From CAUSKK01 sp963532425 (GTDB lineage Bacteria > Pseudomonadota > Gammaproteobacteria > Cardiobacteriales > Cardiobacteriaceae): 64,000 nucleotides of DNA. Where the stretch lies: NCBI GenBank assembly GCA_963532425.1, contig CAUSKK010000004.1, positions 1 to 64,000 of the forward strand. Reading direction: 5' to 3'. Of this stretch, positions 1 through 7,990 are shown one piece after another (the first letter of the stretch is position 1; the number at the start of each line of letters is the position of its first letter). The notes under the pieces were generated by a model. It worked only from the letters and a program-made list of their open reading frames with translations, was not told the DNA's origin and ran no database searches. The position numbers and the translations under genes were made by a program.

Positions 1-183
1 GCCCGCCCCTCGAGCCGCAGCAGCAGGCCCAGACCCACCACCGTGGCCCGGCTGGCGTCGCCCCAGCCGCCGAAGGGTGCTGGCGCCGTGGCCCGGCTAG
101 CGTTGTCCCCGCCGAACCGGGCGATTGCCCCGAGCCCCCCCACCAGTGGCGCAAAGAGCCGTTCCAGAAAACTTTTTCCCATC
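1..183 (-). CDS. Hypothetical protein, 3' part cut by the window edge
   Basis: An open frame begins with ATG at 183 on the minus strand and runs off the left edge, giving about 61 residues. It starts MGKSFLERLFAPLVGGLGAI and is rich in Gly, Ala, Arg and Leu. The ATG overlaps the TGA of the small ORF before it, the same ATGA coupling used elsewhere in this window, and this is the main support. I recognise no family. It could be the N-terminus of a small membrane-associated protein co-expressed with its neighbour, or a chance extension in GC-rich DNA. Confidence 0.4.
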
Positions 184-331
184 ACTGCCCCCCGCCCAGA
201 CAGGCGCGCAGGCCCCAGAACAAACACAACAGGGCCAGACCCCAGCCGAGCAGGCGACCCAGCCAGGGGTAATTCTCCCCCAGCACCCGGCGCACAAAGG
301 GATTAAGCCAATCCCAGAGGAAATCCCACAT
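182..331 (-). CDS. Small membrane protein, 49 aa, unknown function
   Basis: The frame starts at ATG 331, preceded six bases upstream by a strong ribosome binding site, GAGGAGGT. It encodes 49 residues beginning MWDFLWDWLNPFVRR, with one hydrophobic segment at about residues 23-43 (LGRLLGWGLALLCLFWGL). The same frame stays open upstream to another ATG near 445, but the Shine-Dalgarno sequence favours the short start. The length and single Trp/Leu-rich helix suggest a small inner-membrane protein. It follows the SUKH-domain gene in the same direction with a gap of about 145 bp. No family is recognised. Confidence 0.45.
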   Translation of the reverse strand: MWDFLWDWLNPFVRRVLGENYPWLGRLLGWGLALLCLFWGLRACLGGGQ

Positions 332-476
332 CAGGCACCTCCTCGGTGAACGGGGCGGAAAATTGGGCTTTTCTTCATATTTTTCTCCTTCATATTTTTG
401 TGGTTTCTCGAAAAACAGAACTTGCAGAAGCCAGGCCAGCAGCATGGCGGCCGTGGGCGCGGCGCCCGGCCCTGGC

Positions 477-1493
477 CTAGGCCGGCGGGTCGGCCAGCGG
501 CTCGCTGTCCGTGGCCAGCAGGCCCTCCAGATAGGTTTCCAGCCGTTCGTCCTCCCACTCCAGCCGGTCGCCGTCGGCGTGCAGGCTGAGTAGCTGGCCC
601 AGGGTGCCATCGGCGGCCGGGGCAAAGTCCATGCACAGCAGCGCCCCGGGCCGTTCGTAGAGCGGCAGCCACAGCGAGTGGAACCAGCAGGGCTGGGCGC
701 GGCTGTCGCCGTCGGGCCGGGGGCCGAGGCCGTGGCGGGCCTCCAGTTTTTCCTGCCAGCGCCGTTGCACCGGGGCCATCTGGGCCAGCGGCAGCCAGCG
801 GCCGCCGAGGAAATCGGCGCCGTAGCCGTCGAAGAGGCCGTAGAGATAGACCAGGGCCGCCGGCAGGCGCACGCCGAAGCGCTTCTCCACCGTCGCCAGG
901 GCCGCCGCCGTGGCCGGAGGATTCAGCGGCGCCGCCTGCTGGCGCTGGAAGTAGTCGGCCAGACTGGGGAAGGGGTGGAAATCGTCCTGGAGATAGGCGG
1001 CGGTCAAATCGGCCAGCCAGTGGTCGAAGTCCGGGGCCTCCAGCAGCAAATCGAAGTTCTGCGGCTCCCGGTCGAGGCCGACGAAAATCACCTGGCCGGG
1101 CCGGCCGGCGGCGGTGGGGGCAAAGTCGAGGCAGTAGAGGGACCCGTCCTCGTCCTCCATGAACGGCAGCCAGCCCGGGCAGTAGGGCAGCGGCTGGACG
1201 GCCTCGTCGGTGTAGAGGGTCGGCCACGAGTCGCCGAAGCATTCCTCCACCAGGGCCCGCCATTCGGCCTGTTTGGCCGGGATTTCCGCCAGGGTCAGCC
1301 AGCGCGGTTCGTTCAGCGGCAGTTCCTCAATGTCCTGGCCGTTGAAACCGCGGTAGAGGGCCCGGAAACCGGCCGGCAGTTCCACCCCCCAGCGGGCGGC
1401 CAGGGCGTCCAGTTCCTCCTCACGGGCCGGGGGCAGCAAGGACGCCCCCAGGTCGCGTTCCAAAAGCACTTCTCGGTATTTTTCCAAGGTCAT
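477..1493 (-). CDS. SMI1/KNR4 (SUKH) family protein with two tandem domains
   Basis: The product is about 338 residues and looks like two SUKH domains in tandem, roughly 1-165 and 170-338. Both halves carry the same landmarks: a PAGFRALYRGFNG / PAALVYLYGLFDG segment, then LPFMEDEDGSLYCLDFAP / LPLYERPGALLCMDFAP. SUKH proteins are often immunity proteins against polymorphic toxins, although many have unknown roles. No toxin gene is visible beside it. The start is ambiguous: an AGGAGGTGATG motif, nearly the full anti-Shine-Dalgarno complement, lies only two bases before this ATG, and a TTG six bases further in has better spacing. The gene lies just downstream of mnmC on the same strand. One GAAGCGCTTC copy (876) is read here as Lys-Arg-Phe. 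Confidence 0.82.
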   Translation of the reverse strand: MTLEKYREVLLERDLGASLLPPAREEELDALAARWGVELPAGFRALYRGFNGQDIEELPLNEPRWLTLAEIPAKQAEWRALVEECFGDSWPTLYTDEAVQPLPYCPGWLPFMEDEDGSLYCLDFAPTAAGRPGQVIFVGLDREPQNFDLLLEAPDFDHWLADLTAAYLQDDFHPFPSLADYFQRQQAAPLNPPATAAALATVEKRFGVRLPAALVYLYGLFDGYGADFLGGRWLPLAQMAPVQRRWQEKLEARHGLGPRPDGDSRAQPCWFHSLWLPLYERPGALLCMDFAPAADGTLGQLLSLHADGDRLEWEDERLETYLEGLLATDSEPLADPPA

Positions 1494-1499
1494 CACCTC

Positions 1500-3314
1500 C
1501 TAAAGCTGGCGGCGGCGCAGGGCACGCAGCACAAAGCGACTGGGATAGAGCTGGGCCAGCAGCCGCCGGGGTAGGGGCAGCGGCGTGCCCAGCAGTAGGG
1601 CCTGCAGCAGGGCGCCGTTGAGCGGGGCATGGCTGTAGGCCTTCGAGCCCAGGCCCAGCTGGATAAAAAGCCCCGGCTGCAGCGGCAGGGACGCGGCCGG
1701 CCGGGCCCGGGCGTCCTGGCGCAGGGCGGCGAAGCGCTCCACCGTGGCGGCCACCGCCGGCACCGGTCCCACCAGCGGCTGATAGTCGCGGCTGGCCCCG
1801 CGTACGTTGGCAAAGCTGCTGTGCCGGTGGCAGAAAACGTCGGGGAAGCGCTCCAGCACGGCCCGGGCGTTGGCGCCGTCATCCTCGAGGCGCAGGGTGG
1901 TATTGCTACAGTTCGGGTGGAAACTGCCGCCGCTGTAAATCAGGCCGGGCACCACGGGAATCAGGGTTTTTTCGCCACATTCGATGCGGTCGAGGCGGGC
2001 CGTGGGCAGGCTGAAGATGGTGCCCTGGCCGGCCACCGGTCGCACCGTCGCCGCCAGCACCGGATCGAGCAAATCCGTCTGCCAGCCGGTGCAGACGATG
2101 ACGGCGTCGAAGCGCTCCCCGGCCAGCCGCCAGCCGTCGCCGTCCCGGTCGAGCCGGTCGATGCGTTCGGCGCGCACGCGCAGGTCGGCGGCCAGCTCCG
2201 CCCGCAGCAGGGCCGTGTGGATAACCCCGGCCGCCACCGGGTCGCCGCCGAGCAGCCGCCGAAGCGCTTCCTCCTGGCCCGGGTGCAAATGGCGGTGAAT
2301 CATCGGATAGGGCCGGTAGATTTCCTCGGGCAGGTCGTGGTAGTAGCGCTGGGCGTAGAGCCAGGCGCTGAGATGGTAGGCCCGGGCCGGGGTCGGGTCG
2401 GCGTCCAGCTGCACATAGGGCACGGCCACCGGCACGGCGCTGGCGGGAATGCCGTCGCTGAACACGGTCAGCTCATAGTCCCGGCGCAGGGCCGCCGCCG
2501 TACACAGGCCGGCCAGACCGGCGCCGATGATGGCCACCCGACTGCCCCGGGCCAGGGCCGGCGGCCGGTCGCGCCAATCGGCCTCGGGGCGGGGGCCACC
2601 GGGCCACCGGGCCACCAGCATGTGGCGCTTGTGGTGGCCGGGGATTTTCTCCCACTGCCAGCCGCTGGCGTCCAGGGCGGCGCGCACGGCCCCGGCGGCG
2701 CTGAAGGTGCTGAGCTTCGTGTCGGGGCGGCTCAGCCGGCCGAGCTGGGCCAGGGTGGCGGCGCTGAAGCAGTCCGGATTCTGGGCCGGATTGAAGCCGT
2801 CCAGATACCAGCAATCGACGGTGGCGTCCAGCTCCGGCAGGGTGGCGGCCACATCGCCCCAGAGCAGCAGCAGCTGGACATTATCGGCCAGCGGCAGCAG
2901 GTGGAAGCCGGCCCGGTTGTGGGGATAGAAGGCATAGAAGCGCTCCCGCCAGTCGGCCAGCGGCCAATCGGCCTGGAGCCGGCGCAAATCCTCCAGCCGC
3001 AGCGGGTGCAGCTCGCAGCTGATGTAAATCAGCCGCTTGCGCGCCGCATCGGGCCGGGCGAGGAAATGGTTCAGGGTGTTGAAGAAATTCAGGCCGACGC
3101 CAAAGCCAATTTCTCCGATAACGGTGGTGTGCTGGCCGGCGAAGCGCTCCGGCACGGCGGTGGCGTGGACATAGACCTGGTCGCTCTCGCCCCAGCTGTC
3201 CTGCTCCTGATAGTAGATGTCGCCGAATTGGCCGCTGAGCGGGTGGCGGCCGCGCCATTGCAGTTCGGCATAGTCCAGCAGCCCGTCCAGGGGCCCGGCC
3301 TCGGGGGCGCCCAT
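1500..3314 (-). CDS. mnmC: Bifunctional tRNA 5-methylaminomethyl-2-thiouridine biosynthesis protein MnmC
   Basis: This 604-residue protein has the two-domain plan of MnmC. Residues 1-240 form the SAM-dependent methyltransferase, with a glycine-rich IGEIGFGVGLNFFNTL loop near residue 66 and a DCWYLDGFNPAQNPD motif near 166. From about residue 258 the FAD-dependent oxidoreductase starts with the dinucleotide motif VAIIGAGLAGL. MnmC converts cmnm5s2U to nm5s2U and then mnm5s2U at tRNA wobble position 34. It is somewhat shorter than the enterobacterial enzyme (about 670). The ATG overlaps the TGA of the upstream nitronate-monooxygenase-like gene by one base, so the two are probably coupled. A GAAGCGCTTC copy at 2261 is read as Glu-Ala-Leu. 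Confidence 0.95.
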   Translation of the reverse strand: MGAPEAGPLDGLLDYAELQWRGRHPLSGQFGDIYYQEQDSWGESDQVYVHATAVPERFAGQHTTVIGEIGFGVGLNFFNTLNHFLARPDAARKRLIYISCELHPLRLEDLRRLQADWPLADWRERFYAFYPHNRAGFHLLPLADNVQLLLLWGDVAATLPELDATVDCWYLDGFNPAQNPDCFSAATLAQLGRLSRPDTKLSTFSAAGAVRAALDASGWQWEKIPGHHKRHMLVARWPGGPRPEADWRDRPPALARGSRVAIIGAGLAGLCTAAALRRDYELTVFSDGIPASAVPVAVPYVQLDADPTPARAYHLSAWLYAQRYYHDLPEEIYRPYPMIHRHLHPGQEEALRRLLGGDPVAAGVIHTALLRAELAADLRVRAERIDRLDRDGDGWRLAGERFDAVIVCTGWQTDLLDPVLAATVRPVAGQGTIFSLPTARLDRIECGEKTLIPVVPGLIYSGGSFHPNCSNTTLRLEDDGANARAVLERFPDVFCHRHSSFANVRGASRDYQPLVGPVPAVAATVERFAALRQDARARPAASLPLQPGLFIQLGLGSKAYSHAPLNGALLQALLLGTPLPLPRRLLAQLYPSRFVLRALRRRQL

Positions 3315-4297
3315 CAGTCCTCCACCCGGTAGTTCATGTCGTCGATAAGCCGTTTAATTAGTTTCTCCACGTTCTCCGGGTCGCGGATAGGGCTCAGGGC
3401 CACCGCCAGCGGTTTTTTATGCAGCTGGCTGTAGAGCGCTTCGGCCCGCTCGGCCCCGGCGACGCTAAAATCATCACGCAGACAGCGCAGCGGCCGGGCG
3501 GTGTAGGCCACGGAAATGGTGCTTTCGGTTTCGTTGGCGTGGATAACGCGCTGGCGGTCAACCTCGGGCAGGCCGGCCTCGGCGCAGGCCACAAAGGGCC
3601 GGTCCAGCATCACCGCCGTGGCCCCGCTCACCAGGGCCGCAATCACATCGGCGCCCTCGGTGAAATCGCCCCAGAGCACCAGCTCCTTTTTCACCAGCGG
3701 CCGCACCTGCTGGAGCAGGCTCAGGGCCGGCTGGGGCTGGTGGGGCAGGTCATTGGTGAAGAAGGCGCGTTCGCCGCCGGCCTCCAGGCCCTGCAGCACG
3801 ATGATGTCGATGTGAAATTCATCGGCCACCAGCGCCTCCAGCACCGAATGGGCAACGGCAAAGGTGGGAATGCGCATTTCGCGGATTTTTTCCACCACCT
3901 CCCGGTCGGGCAGGCCGTGGAGAAAGCCGATGATGAGCGGGTCCTGTTCCAGGGCGTAGTCGAGCAGCTCGTTGAAGCTGGCCGAGTGGGTTTGGTCGAT
4001 GGTGCGGTTGAAACGGCTGTGGACGTTCTTAATGGCGGCGTTGGGCAGGGCCTCACCCCACTGCACCTGGGGCAGCCGGTGGGCGAAGCAGTAGGCCGGC
4101 CGGGGGGCGTGGCGCTTGTAGGCATTGGTTTCGCGCTCCAGGTCGTCCAGGTGGTAGTATTCGGCCACCCGAATCAGGCCCAGCCCGCCCAGGGCGGTGA
4201 TTTTGCCGGATAGCTCGGCGCCAATCAGCTGGAACGGCAGCGGGGCCTGCCAGAGTGGAAATTCGGTTTTAAGGGGGGATTGGGAGTTATCAGCCAT
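3314..4297 (-). CDS. Nitronate monooxygenase / 2-nitropropane dioxygenase-like flavoprotein
   Basis: The 327-residue product has the TIM-barrel features of the nitronate monooxygenase/FabK-like FMN family, notably QGLEAGGER near residue 180, where this family has the glycine-rich EAGGH flavin motif, and later SGATAVMLDRPF. Here Glu replaces the usual His after GG. Family members oxidise alkyl nitronates or act as FMN oxidoreductases of unknown substrate. The sequence appears divergent from the classic enzyme, so the substrate is open. The start at 4297 has an AGGA about eight bases upstream. It is the first gene of a minus-strand pair with mnmC and is divergent from tag across 59 bp. Confidence 0.72.
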   Translation of the reverse strand: MADNSQSPLKTEFPLWQAPLPFQLIGAELSGKITALGGLGLIRVAEYYHLDDLERETNAYKRHAPRPAYCFAHRLPQVQWGEALPNAAIKNVHSRFNRTIDQTHSASFNELLDYALEQDPLIIGFLHGLPDREVVEKIREMRIPTFAVAHSVLEALVADEFHIDIIVLQGLEAGGERAFFTNDLPHQPQPALSLLQQVRPLVKKELVLWGDFTEGADVIAALVSGATAVMLDRPFVACAEAGLPEVDRQRVIHANETESTISVAYTARPLRCLRDDFSVAGAERAEALYSQLHKKPLAVALSPIRDPENVEKLIKRLIDDMNYRVED

Positions 4298-4356
4298 TGA
4301 TTATCCTGTGATTTTTTATTGGCCGCCATTATAAGCGGCGCTTCCACGGAGAAAGT

Positions 4357-4923
4357 ATGATGCCACGCTGTCCCTGGGCCGCGCGCCCGGAAATTTACCA
4401 ACGCTACCACGATGAGGAATGGGGCCGCCCCGAGCACGACGAGCGGCGCCTGTTTGAAAAAATCTGTCTGGAGGGCCAGCAGGCCGGCCTATCCTGGCTG
4501 ACGGTACTGCAGAAGCGGGCGGCCTACCGGGCGGCCTTCTTTGATTTTGACCCGGTGGCCATCGCCGCCCTCGGCCCGGCCGACCTGGAGGAGCGCCTGC
4601 AGAATCCGGGACTGATTCGCTCCCGGGCCAAGCTGAATGCCATCGTCCACAACGCCCGGGCCCTGCTCCAGCTGCACGCCCGGGGCGAAACGCTGGCAGG
4701 CCTGTCCTGGGCGCTGGTGGGCGGGCAACCGCAGATTAACGATGTGCCGGATTTGAGCGCCGTCCCGACCACCACACCGGCCGCCGAACAGCTGGCCCGG
4801 ACGCTGAAACAGCGCGGCTTCAGCTTCATCGGCCCCACCACCGCCTATGCCTATATGCAGGCCATGGGGCTGGTGGACGACCATCTGAACGACTGCCCCT
4901 GCAAGGGCCGGGGCCGACCCTAG
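4357..4923 (+). CDS. tag: DNA-3-methyladenine glycosylase I
   Basis: This 188-residue protein matches Tag, which removes 3-methyladenine from alkylated DNA in base-excision repair. Landmarks are the N-terminal PRCPWA and YHDEEWG, the FEKICLEGQQAGLSWLTVLQ block with the catalytic-site Glu and Trp, and the C-terminal DDHLNDCPC. Cys in PRCPW, His in YHDEEW, and His and Cys in DDHLNDC are the expected ligands of the Tag zinc site. There are two consecutive ATGs (4357 and 4360), and GGAG at about 4348 fits either. It is divergent from the nitronate monooxygenase-like gene. Confidence 0.95.
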   Translation: MMPRCPWAARPEIYQRYHDEEWGRPEHDERRLFEKICLEGQQAGLSWLTVLQKRAAYRAAFFDFDPVAIAALGPADLEERLQNPGLIRSRAKLNAIVHNARALLQLHARGETLAGLSWALVGGQPQINDVPDLSAVPTTTPAAEQLARTLKQRGFSFIGPTTAYAYMQAMGLVDDHLNDCPCKGRGRP

Positions 4924-5026
4924 GCTGTTCCGGGGGAAGCGCTGCCCCGCCCGGTCTGAATCCCCGGGCCAGCGGCACGGCCGCTTCTCCATTAGAATGG
5001 CCGTTTTTTACCCAAGGAGTATTGCA

Positions 5027-5587
5027 ATGCATAGTCTTGTTCTGACGAAAAAATGGTGGCTGAGCCCGAGTCTCAGCACGCTGCTGGTGAAAAGTCTGTT
5101 CGGCTCGGCCCTGCTGGCCCTGCTGGCCCAGGTGAGCATTCCCCTGCAGCCGGTGCCCATCACCGGCCAAACCCTCGGCGTTACGCTGGTGGGCCTGGGC
5201 CTGGGCCTGCGCGCCGGCCTCGGGGCCGTGCTGCTCTATCTGCTCGAGGGTGCCGCCGGTCTGCCGGTCTTTGCCGGCGGTGGCGGCAGTTTGGCTTCCT
5301 TCTTCGGGGCCACCGGCGGCTATCTCTGGGGCTTTATCCCCAGCGTCGCCCTGCTCGGCTGGGCCAGCGACCGGGGCGTGCTGCGTTCCGGCACGAAAAC
5401 CTTCGGCGTCGCCCTGCTGGCCAGCGCCCTGACCTTTATCCCCGGCCTGTGGCAGCTGTCCTACTTTGTGCCCAGCGACCGGCTGCTGGATGCGGGCCTG
5501 ATTCCCTTCATTCCCGGCGGCATTATCAAGGCGCTGGTTGCCAGTGCGGTGCTGCTGCCGACCTATAACTTCTTCAAGAAAATCTAG
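5027..5587 (+). CDS. bioY: BioY-type biotin transporter substrate-binding (S) component
   Basis: This is a 186-residue integral membrane protein of the BioY family, the S component of ECF-type biotin transporters. It has about six hydrophobic helices and the characteristic PLQPVPITGQTLGV loop followed by GLRAGLGAVLLYLLEGAAGLPVF. I chose ATG 5027 because AAGGAG lies seven bases upstream; an in-frame ATG at 4997 lacks a good site. No bioM or bioN ATPase/transmembrane partner is adjacent, so it may work alone or with a distant ECF module. Its last 75-80 bp are duplicated immediately downstream. Confidence 0.92.
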   Translation: MHSLVLTKKWWLSPSLSTLLVKSLFGSALLALLAQVSIPLQPVPITGQTLGVTLVGLGLGLRAGLGAVLLYLLEGAAGLPVFAGGGGSLASFFGATGGYLWGFIPSVALLGWASDRGVLRSGTKTFGVALLASALTFIPGLWQLSYFVPSDRLLDAGLIPFIPGGIIKALVASAVLLPTYNFFKKI

Positions 5588-5684
5588 GCGCCGGGGGCTG
5601 ACGCATTCCCGGCGGCATTATCAAGGCGCTGGTTGCCAGTGCGATGCTGCTGCCAACCTATAACTTCTTCAAGAAAATCTAGGC
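5509..5684 (+). repeat. Tandem partial duplication of the bioY 3' end
   Basis: An 81-bp segment covering the last codons and stop of bioY (5509-5589) is repeated at 5604-5684, displaced by 95 bp. I see two mismatches, both G to A. The second copy even retains the TAG stop and lies between the real stop codon and the terminator. It is probably untranslated and would lengthen the bioY 3' UTR. Confidence 0.9.
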
Positions 5685-5693
5685 CACTCCAGC

Positions 5694-5724
5694 GAAGCGC
5701 TTCCTCTAGGAAGCGCTTTTTTTT
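5694..5724 (+). terminator. Intrinsic terminator of bioY built from the palindrome
   Basis: A ten-base-pair stem AAGCGCTTCC / GGAAGCGCTT with loop TCTA is followed by eight T residues. The left arm is an exact GAAGCGCTTC copy (5694). Confidence 0.88.
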
Positions 5725-5755
5725 GGCCTAGTCCGCAGCGCTGCCCTCGGGAACG

Positions 5756-6262
5756 CTAGTCCCGGGGAAAAGCCTCTAGCTGGGCCCTAACCTCGGGGGG
5801 AATTTCGGCAATGTCCCGCTCCCCGGCCAGCCAGCGCGCCCGCAGCGGCGTGGCGCTGATGTGCTGGTAATTGTCCACCGCCAGCAGCGGCCAGTCGGGC
5901 AGCAGGCGCAGATAGTAGGAGCTGGCGTCCTTGTCGTGGCCAATGAGACCGATGCGGGCGCCGGCCGGGGCAATGGCGCCCACCAGCCCGCGCACCTGGG
6001 CCACCCAGGCGGTATCGTCGCCGGGTTTGTCGAAAAGCGGTCGCAGCGTCAGCCGGGCCCACTCGGCCGGCGTCAAAGCGGCCCGGAACAGCGCCTCCCG
6101 CTCGGCCACGGTCCAGTAGTTTTTGGCCGTGCGGCTCTCCTGGGCCGAGCCGAGCAGAACAATCAGCCGCGCCGCCCGTTCCAGGCCCCGGCGAATGACA
6201 TAAAGGTGGCCCCGGTGCAGCGGCTGGAAGCGACCGATGAAGACCAGATAGTCGAAGTCCAT
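5756..6262 (-). CDS. Nicotinamide-nucleotide adenylyltransferase-like protein (stand-alone domain)
   Basis: The 168-residue product opens with FIGRFQPLHRGHLYVIRRGL, the nucleotidyltransferase signature whose HRGH corresponds to HxGH. Later it has LIVLLGSAQESRTAKN and IGLIGHDKDASSYYL, typical of the NMN adenylyltransferase domain of the NadM/NMNAT-Nudix family, which makes NAD from NMN and ATP. The usual C-terminal Nudix domain of the bifunctional bacterial enzymes is absent, so this is a one-domain form of about half the length. It is divergent from phoH across 46 bp and convergent with bioY. A related cytidylyltransferase role cannot be excluded. Confidence 0.75.
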   Translation of the reverse strand: MDFDYLVFIGRFQPLHRGHLYVIRRGLERAARLIVLLGSAQESRTAKNYWTVAEREALFRAALTPAEWARLTLRPLFDKPGDDTAWVAQVRGLVGAIAPAGARIGLIGHDKDASSYYLRLLPDWPLLAVDNYQHISATPLRARWLAGERDIAEIPPEVRAQLEAFPRD

Positions 6263-6308
6263 AGGATTTCCCCCGAAAAAAACCTTTAAAATTAGCCATT
6301 TTTCTTCT

Positions 6309-7271
6309 ATGCAATTAAGTTTTCAACTGGAGCCCTCGGACAGCAGCCGGCTGCTGGAACTGGGCGGCGAACTCAACGGCCACTATCGTTTGATTGAACA
6401 GGCGCTGGCGGTGCACATTCACAATCGCGGCCATCTTTTCACCCTCGACGGCGACGAAAACAAATGCCAGCAGGCCCGCTTCGTCATCGAAAAGCTCTAC
6501 CAGCAGACCGGCAGCAACGTGCTGAACGGCGACGATGTCCATCTGGCCCTGCGCGAGGCCGGCGCCACGCTGATGAACGAATTCCAGGCGCGCCAGCACG
6601 GCGAGGACATTCGCATCGAAACCAAACGCGGCACCATCACCGGTCGCGGTTCCAACCAGAAGCGCTACCTGCAGCGCATCTTCCGCCACGCCGTCAATTT
6701 CGGCGTCGGCCCGGCCGGCACCGGCAAAACCTATCTGGCCGTGGCCTGTGCCGTGGCCTATCTGGCCGCCGATAAAATCCGCAAAATTATTCTGGTGCGG
6801 CCGGCGGTGGAGGCCGGCGAACATCTGGGTTTCCTGCCCGGCGACCTGAGCCAGAAGGTGGACCCCTACCTGCGCCCGCTCTACGACGCCCTCAACGACA
6901 TGCTCGGCATGGAGCGCCTGGCCAAGCTGCAGGAGCGCGGCGTGGTGGAGATTGCGCCGCTGGCCTATATGCGCGGCCGGACGCTGAACGACGCTTTTAT
7001 CATTCTCGACGAGGCCCAGAACACCACGGTGGAACAGATGAAAATGTTCCTGACCCGGCTTGGCTTCGGCTCGACGGCGGTCATCACCGGCGACATCAGC
7101 CAGGTGGACTTGCCCCGAGGCGTAACCTCCGGCCTGCGCCACGCGTTGCAGGTGCTGCGCGACGTGGAGGGCATCTCCTTCACCACCTTTGAGCCCCAGG
7201 ACGTGGTGCGCCACCCGCTGGTGCAGAAAATCGTCGAAGCCTACGCCGCCCATGAGCAAACTCATTCTTGA
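6309..7271 (+). CDS. ybeZ: PhoH-like ATPase (YbeZ family)
   Basis: This 320-residue protein is a PhoH-family P-loop ATPase. It has Walker A GPAGTGKT at about residues 135-142, the family signature RPAVEAGEHLGFLPGD, and Walker B IILDEAQN near 230. YbeZ works with the endoribonuclease YbeY, and here the next gene is ybeY, overlapping by 20 bp, which supports the assignment. The start at 6309 gives the family's usual N-terminus. No Shine-Dalgarno sequence is obvious in the short AT-rich gap shared with the divergent adenylyltransferase gene. Confidence 0.93.
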   Translation: MQLSFQLEPSDSSRLLELGGELNGHYRLIEQALAVHIHNRGHLFTLDGDENKCQQARFVIEKLYQQTGSNVLNGDDVHLALREAGATLMNEFQARQHGEDIRIETKRGTITGRGSNQKRYLQRIFRHAVNFGVGPAGTGKTYLAVACAVAYLAADKIRKIILVRPAVEAGEHLGFLPGDLSQKVDPYLRPLYDALNDMLGMERLAKLQERGVVEIAPLAYMRGRTLNDAFIILDEAQNTTVEQMKMFLTRLGFGSTAVITGDISQVDLPRGVTSGLRHALQVLRDVEGISFTTFEPQDVVRHPLVQKIVEAYAAHEQTHS

Positions 7272-7713
7272 GCTGCAGGACGCCTACAGCGGCCCGACGC
7301 CCCGGCCCACGGCCGCTGAAATCGAAGGCTGGCTGGCGGTGGGACTGAAGCGCTTCGCCTTCGACCGGGACGTGGAAATGACCGTGCGCCTGGTCAATGA
7401 CGACGAAAGCCAACGGCTGAACCGCGACTACCGCCACAAAGACAAACCCACCAACGTGCTGTCCTTCCCCGGCGACCCGGATTTGCCCGGGCCCACCCAG
7501 CTGCTCGGCGATTTGGTCATCGCCGCCGACGTGGTCGCCCGGGAGGCCGCCGACCAGGGCAAAGCCGCCCGCGACCACTGGGCCCACCTCTGTTTGCACG
7601 GGCTGCTGCATCTGCTCGGCTACGACCATATCGACCCGGCCGAGGCCGAGGAAATGGAAAGTCTGGAAATTGAGCTGCTGGCCGAACTGGGCATTGCCAA
7701 TCCCTACGACTAG
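7252..7713 (+). CDS. ybeY: Endoribonuclease YbeY (16S rRNA maturation)
   Basis: The product is about 153 residues from ATG 7252 (MSKLILELQ). It carries the zinc-binding catalytic motif HGLLHLLGYDH (H-x3-H-x5-H) and the preceding TNVLSFP segment, both diagnostic of YbeY. YbeY participates in 16S rRNA 3'-end processing and ribosome quality control. It overlaps phoH by 20 bp. I preferred 7252 to the longer open frame from 7189 because the extra N-terminus is only a shadow of phoH. A GAAGCGCTTC copy at 7347 is read as Lys-Arg-Phe. Confidence 0.95.
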   Translation: MSKLILELQDAYSGPTPRPTAAEIEGWLAVGLKRFAFDRDVEMTVRLVNDDESQRLNRDYRHKDKPTNVLSFPGDPDLPGPTQLLGDLVIAADVVAREAADQGKAARDHWAHLCLHGLLHLLGYDHIDPAEAEEMESLEIELLAELGIANPYD

Positions 7714-7990
7714 GCCGACGGGGGGAAGCGCTTCGGTTCCGGCGCCCGGTTGGAATTAAACGAAGCGCTTCAACCTTCCGCTTCAAACAAGGGGAAGCGC
7801 TTCGGCTGGGACAGTCCAGAAATCCGACGTCTAGGATTTAAAGAAGCGCTTCGGCTGGAAAAATATTGAATCGGGCCGGAGCCGGACCCAGAAGGAAGCG
7901 CTTCGGTTTTGAATGGAGGAAGCGCTTCGCTCTGGAAAGGCCCAAATAACGAAGCGCTTCAATCAGGGGAAGCGCTTCGCCGGGCTAGGT
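7714..7990. repeat. Palindrome cluster A between ybeY and yceF
   Basis: This 277-bp gap between two convergent genes holds eight exact GAAGCGCTTC copies, starting at 7725, 7762, 7794, 7843, 7895, 7919, 7951 and 7969, plus degenerate half sites. Spacers are 8-42 bp and not obviously coding. I see no other feature here. Confidence 0.9.

Noticed and set aside
678..3332. Long plus-strand frames opposite the SUKH gene and mnmC
   Set aside because: The opposite strand encodes recognisable SUKH and MnmC motifs; the plus-strand translations are Gly/Gln/Val-rich shadows.
7714..7990. Palindromes as LacI/CcpA-type operators (AAGCGCTT resembles such half sites)
   Set aside because: Copies number about 100, lie at gene 3' ends and avoid promoters, which is the opposite of operator placement.
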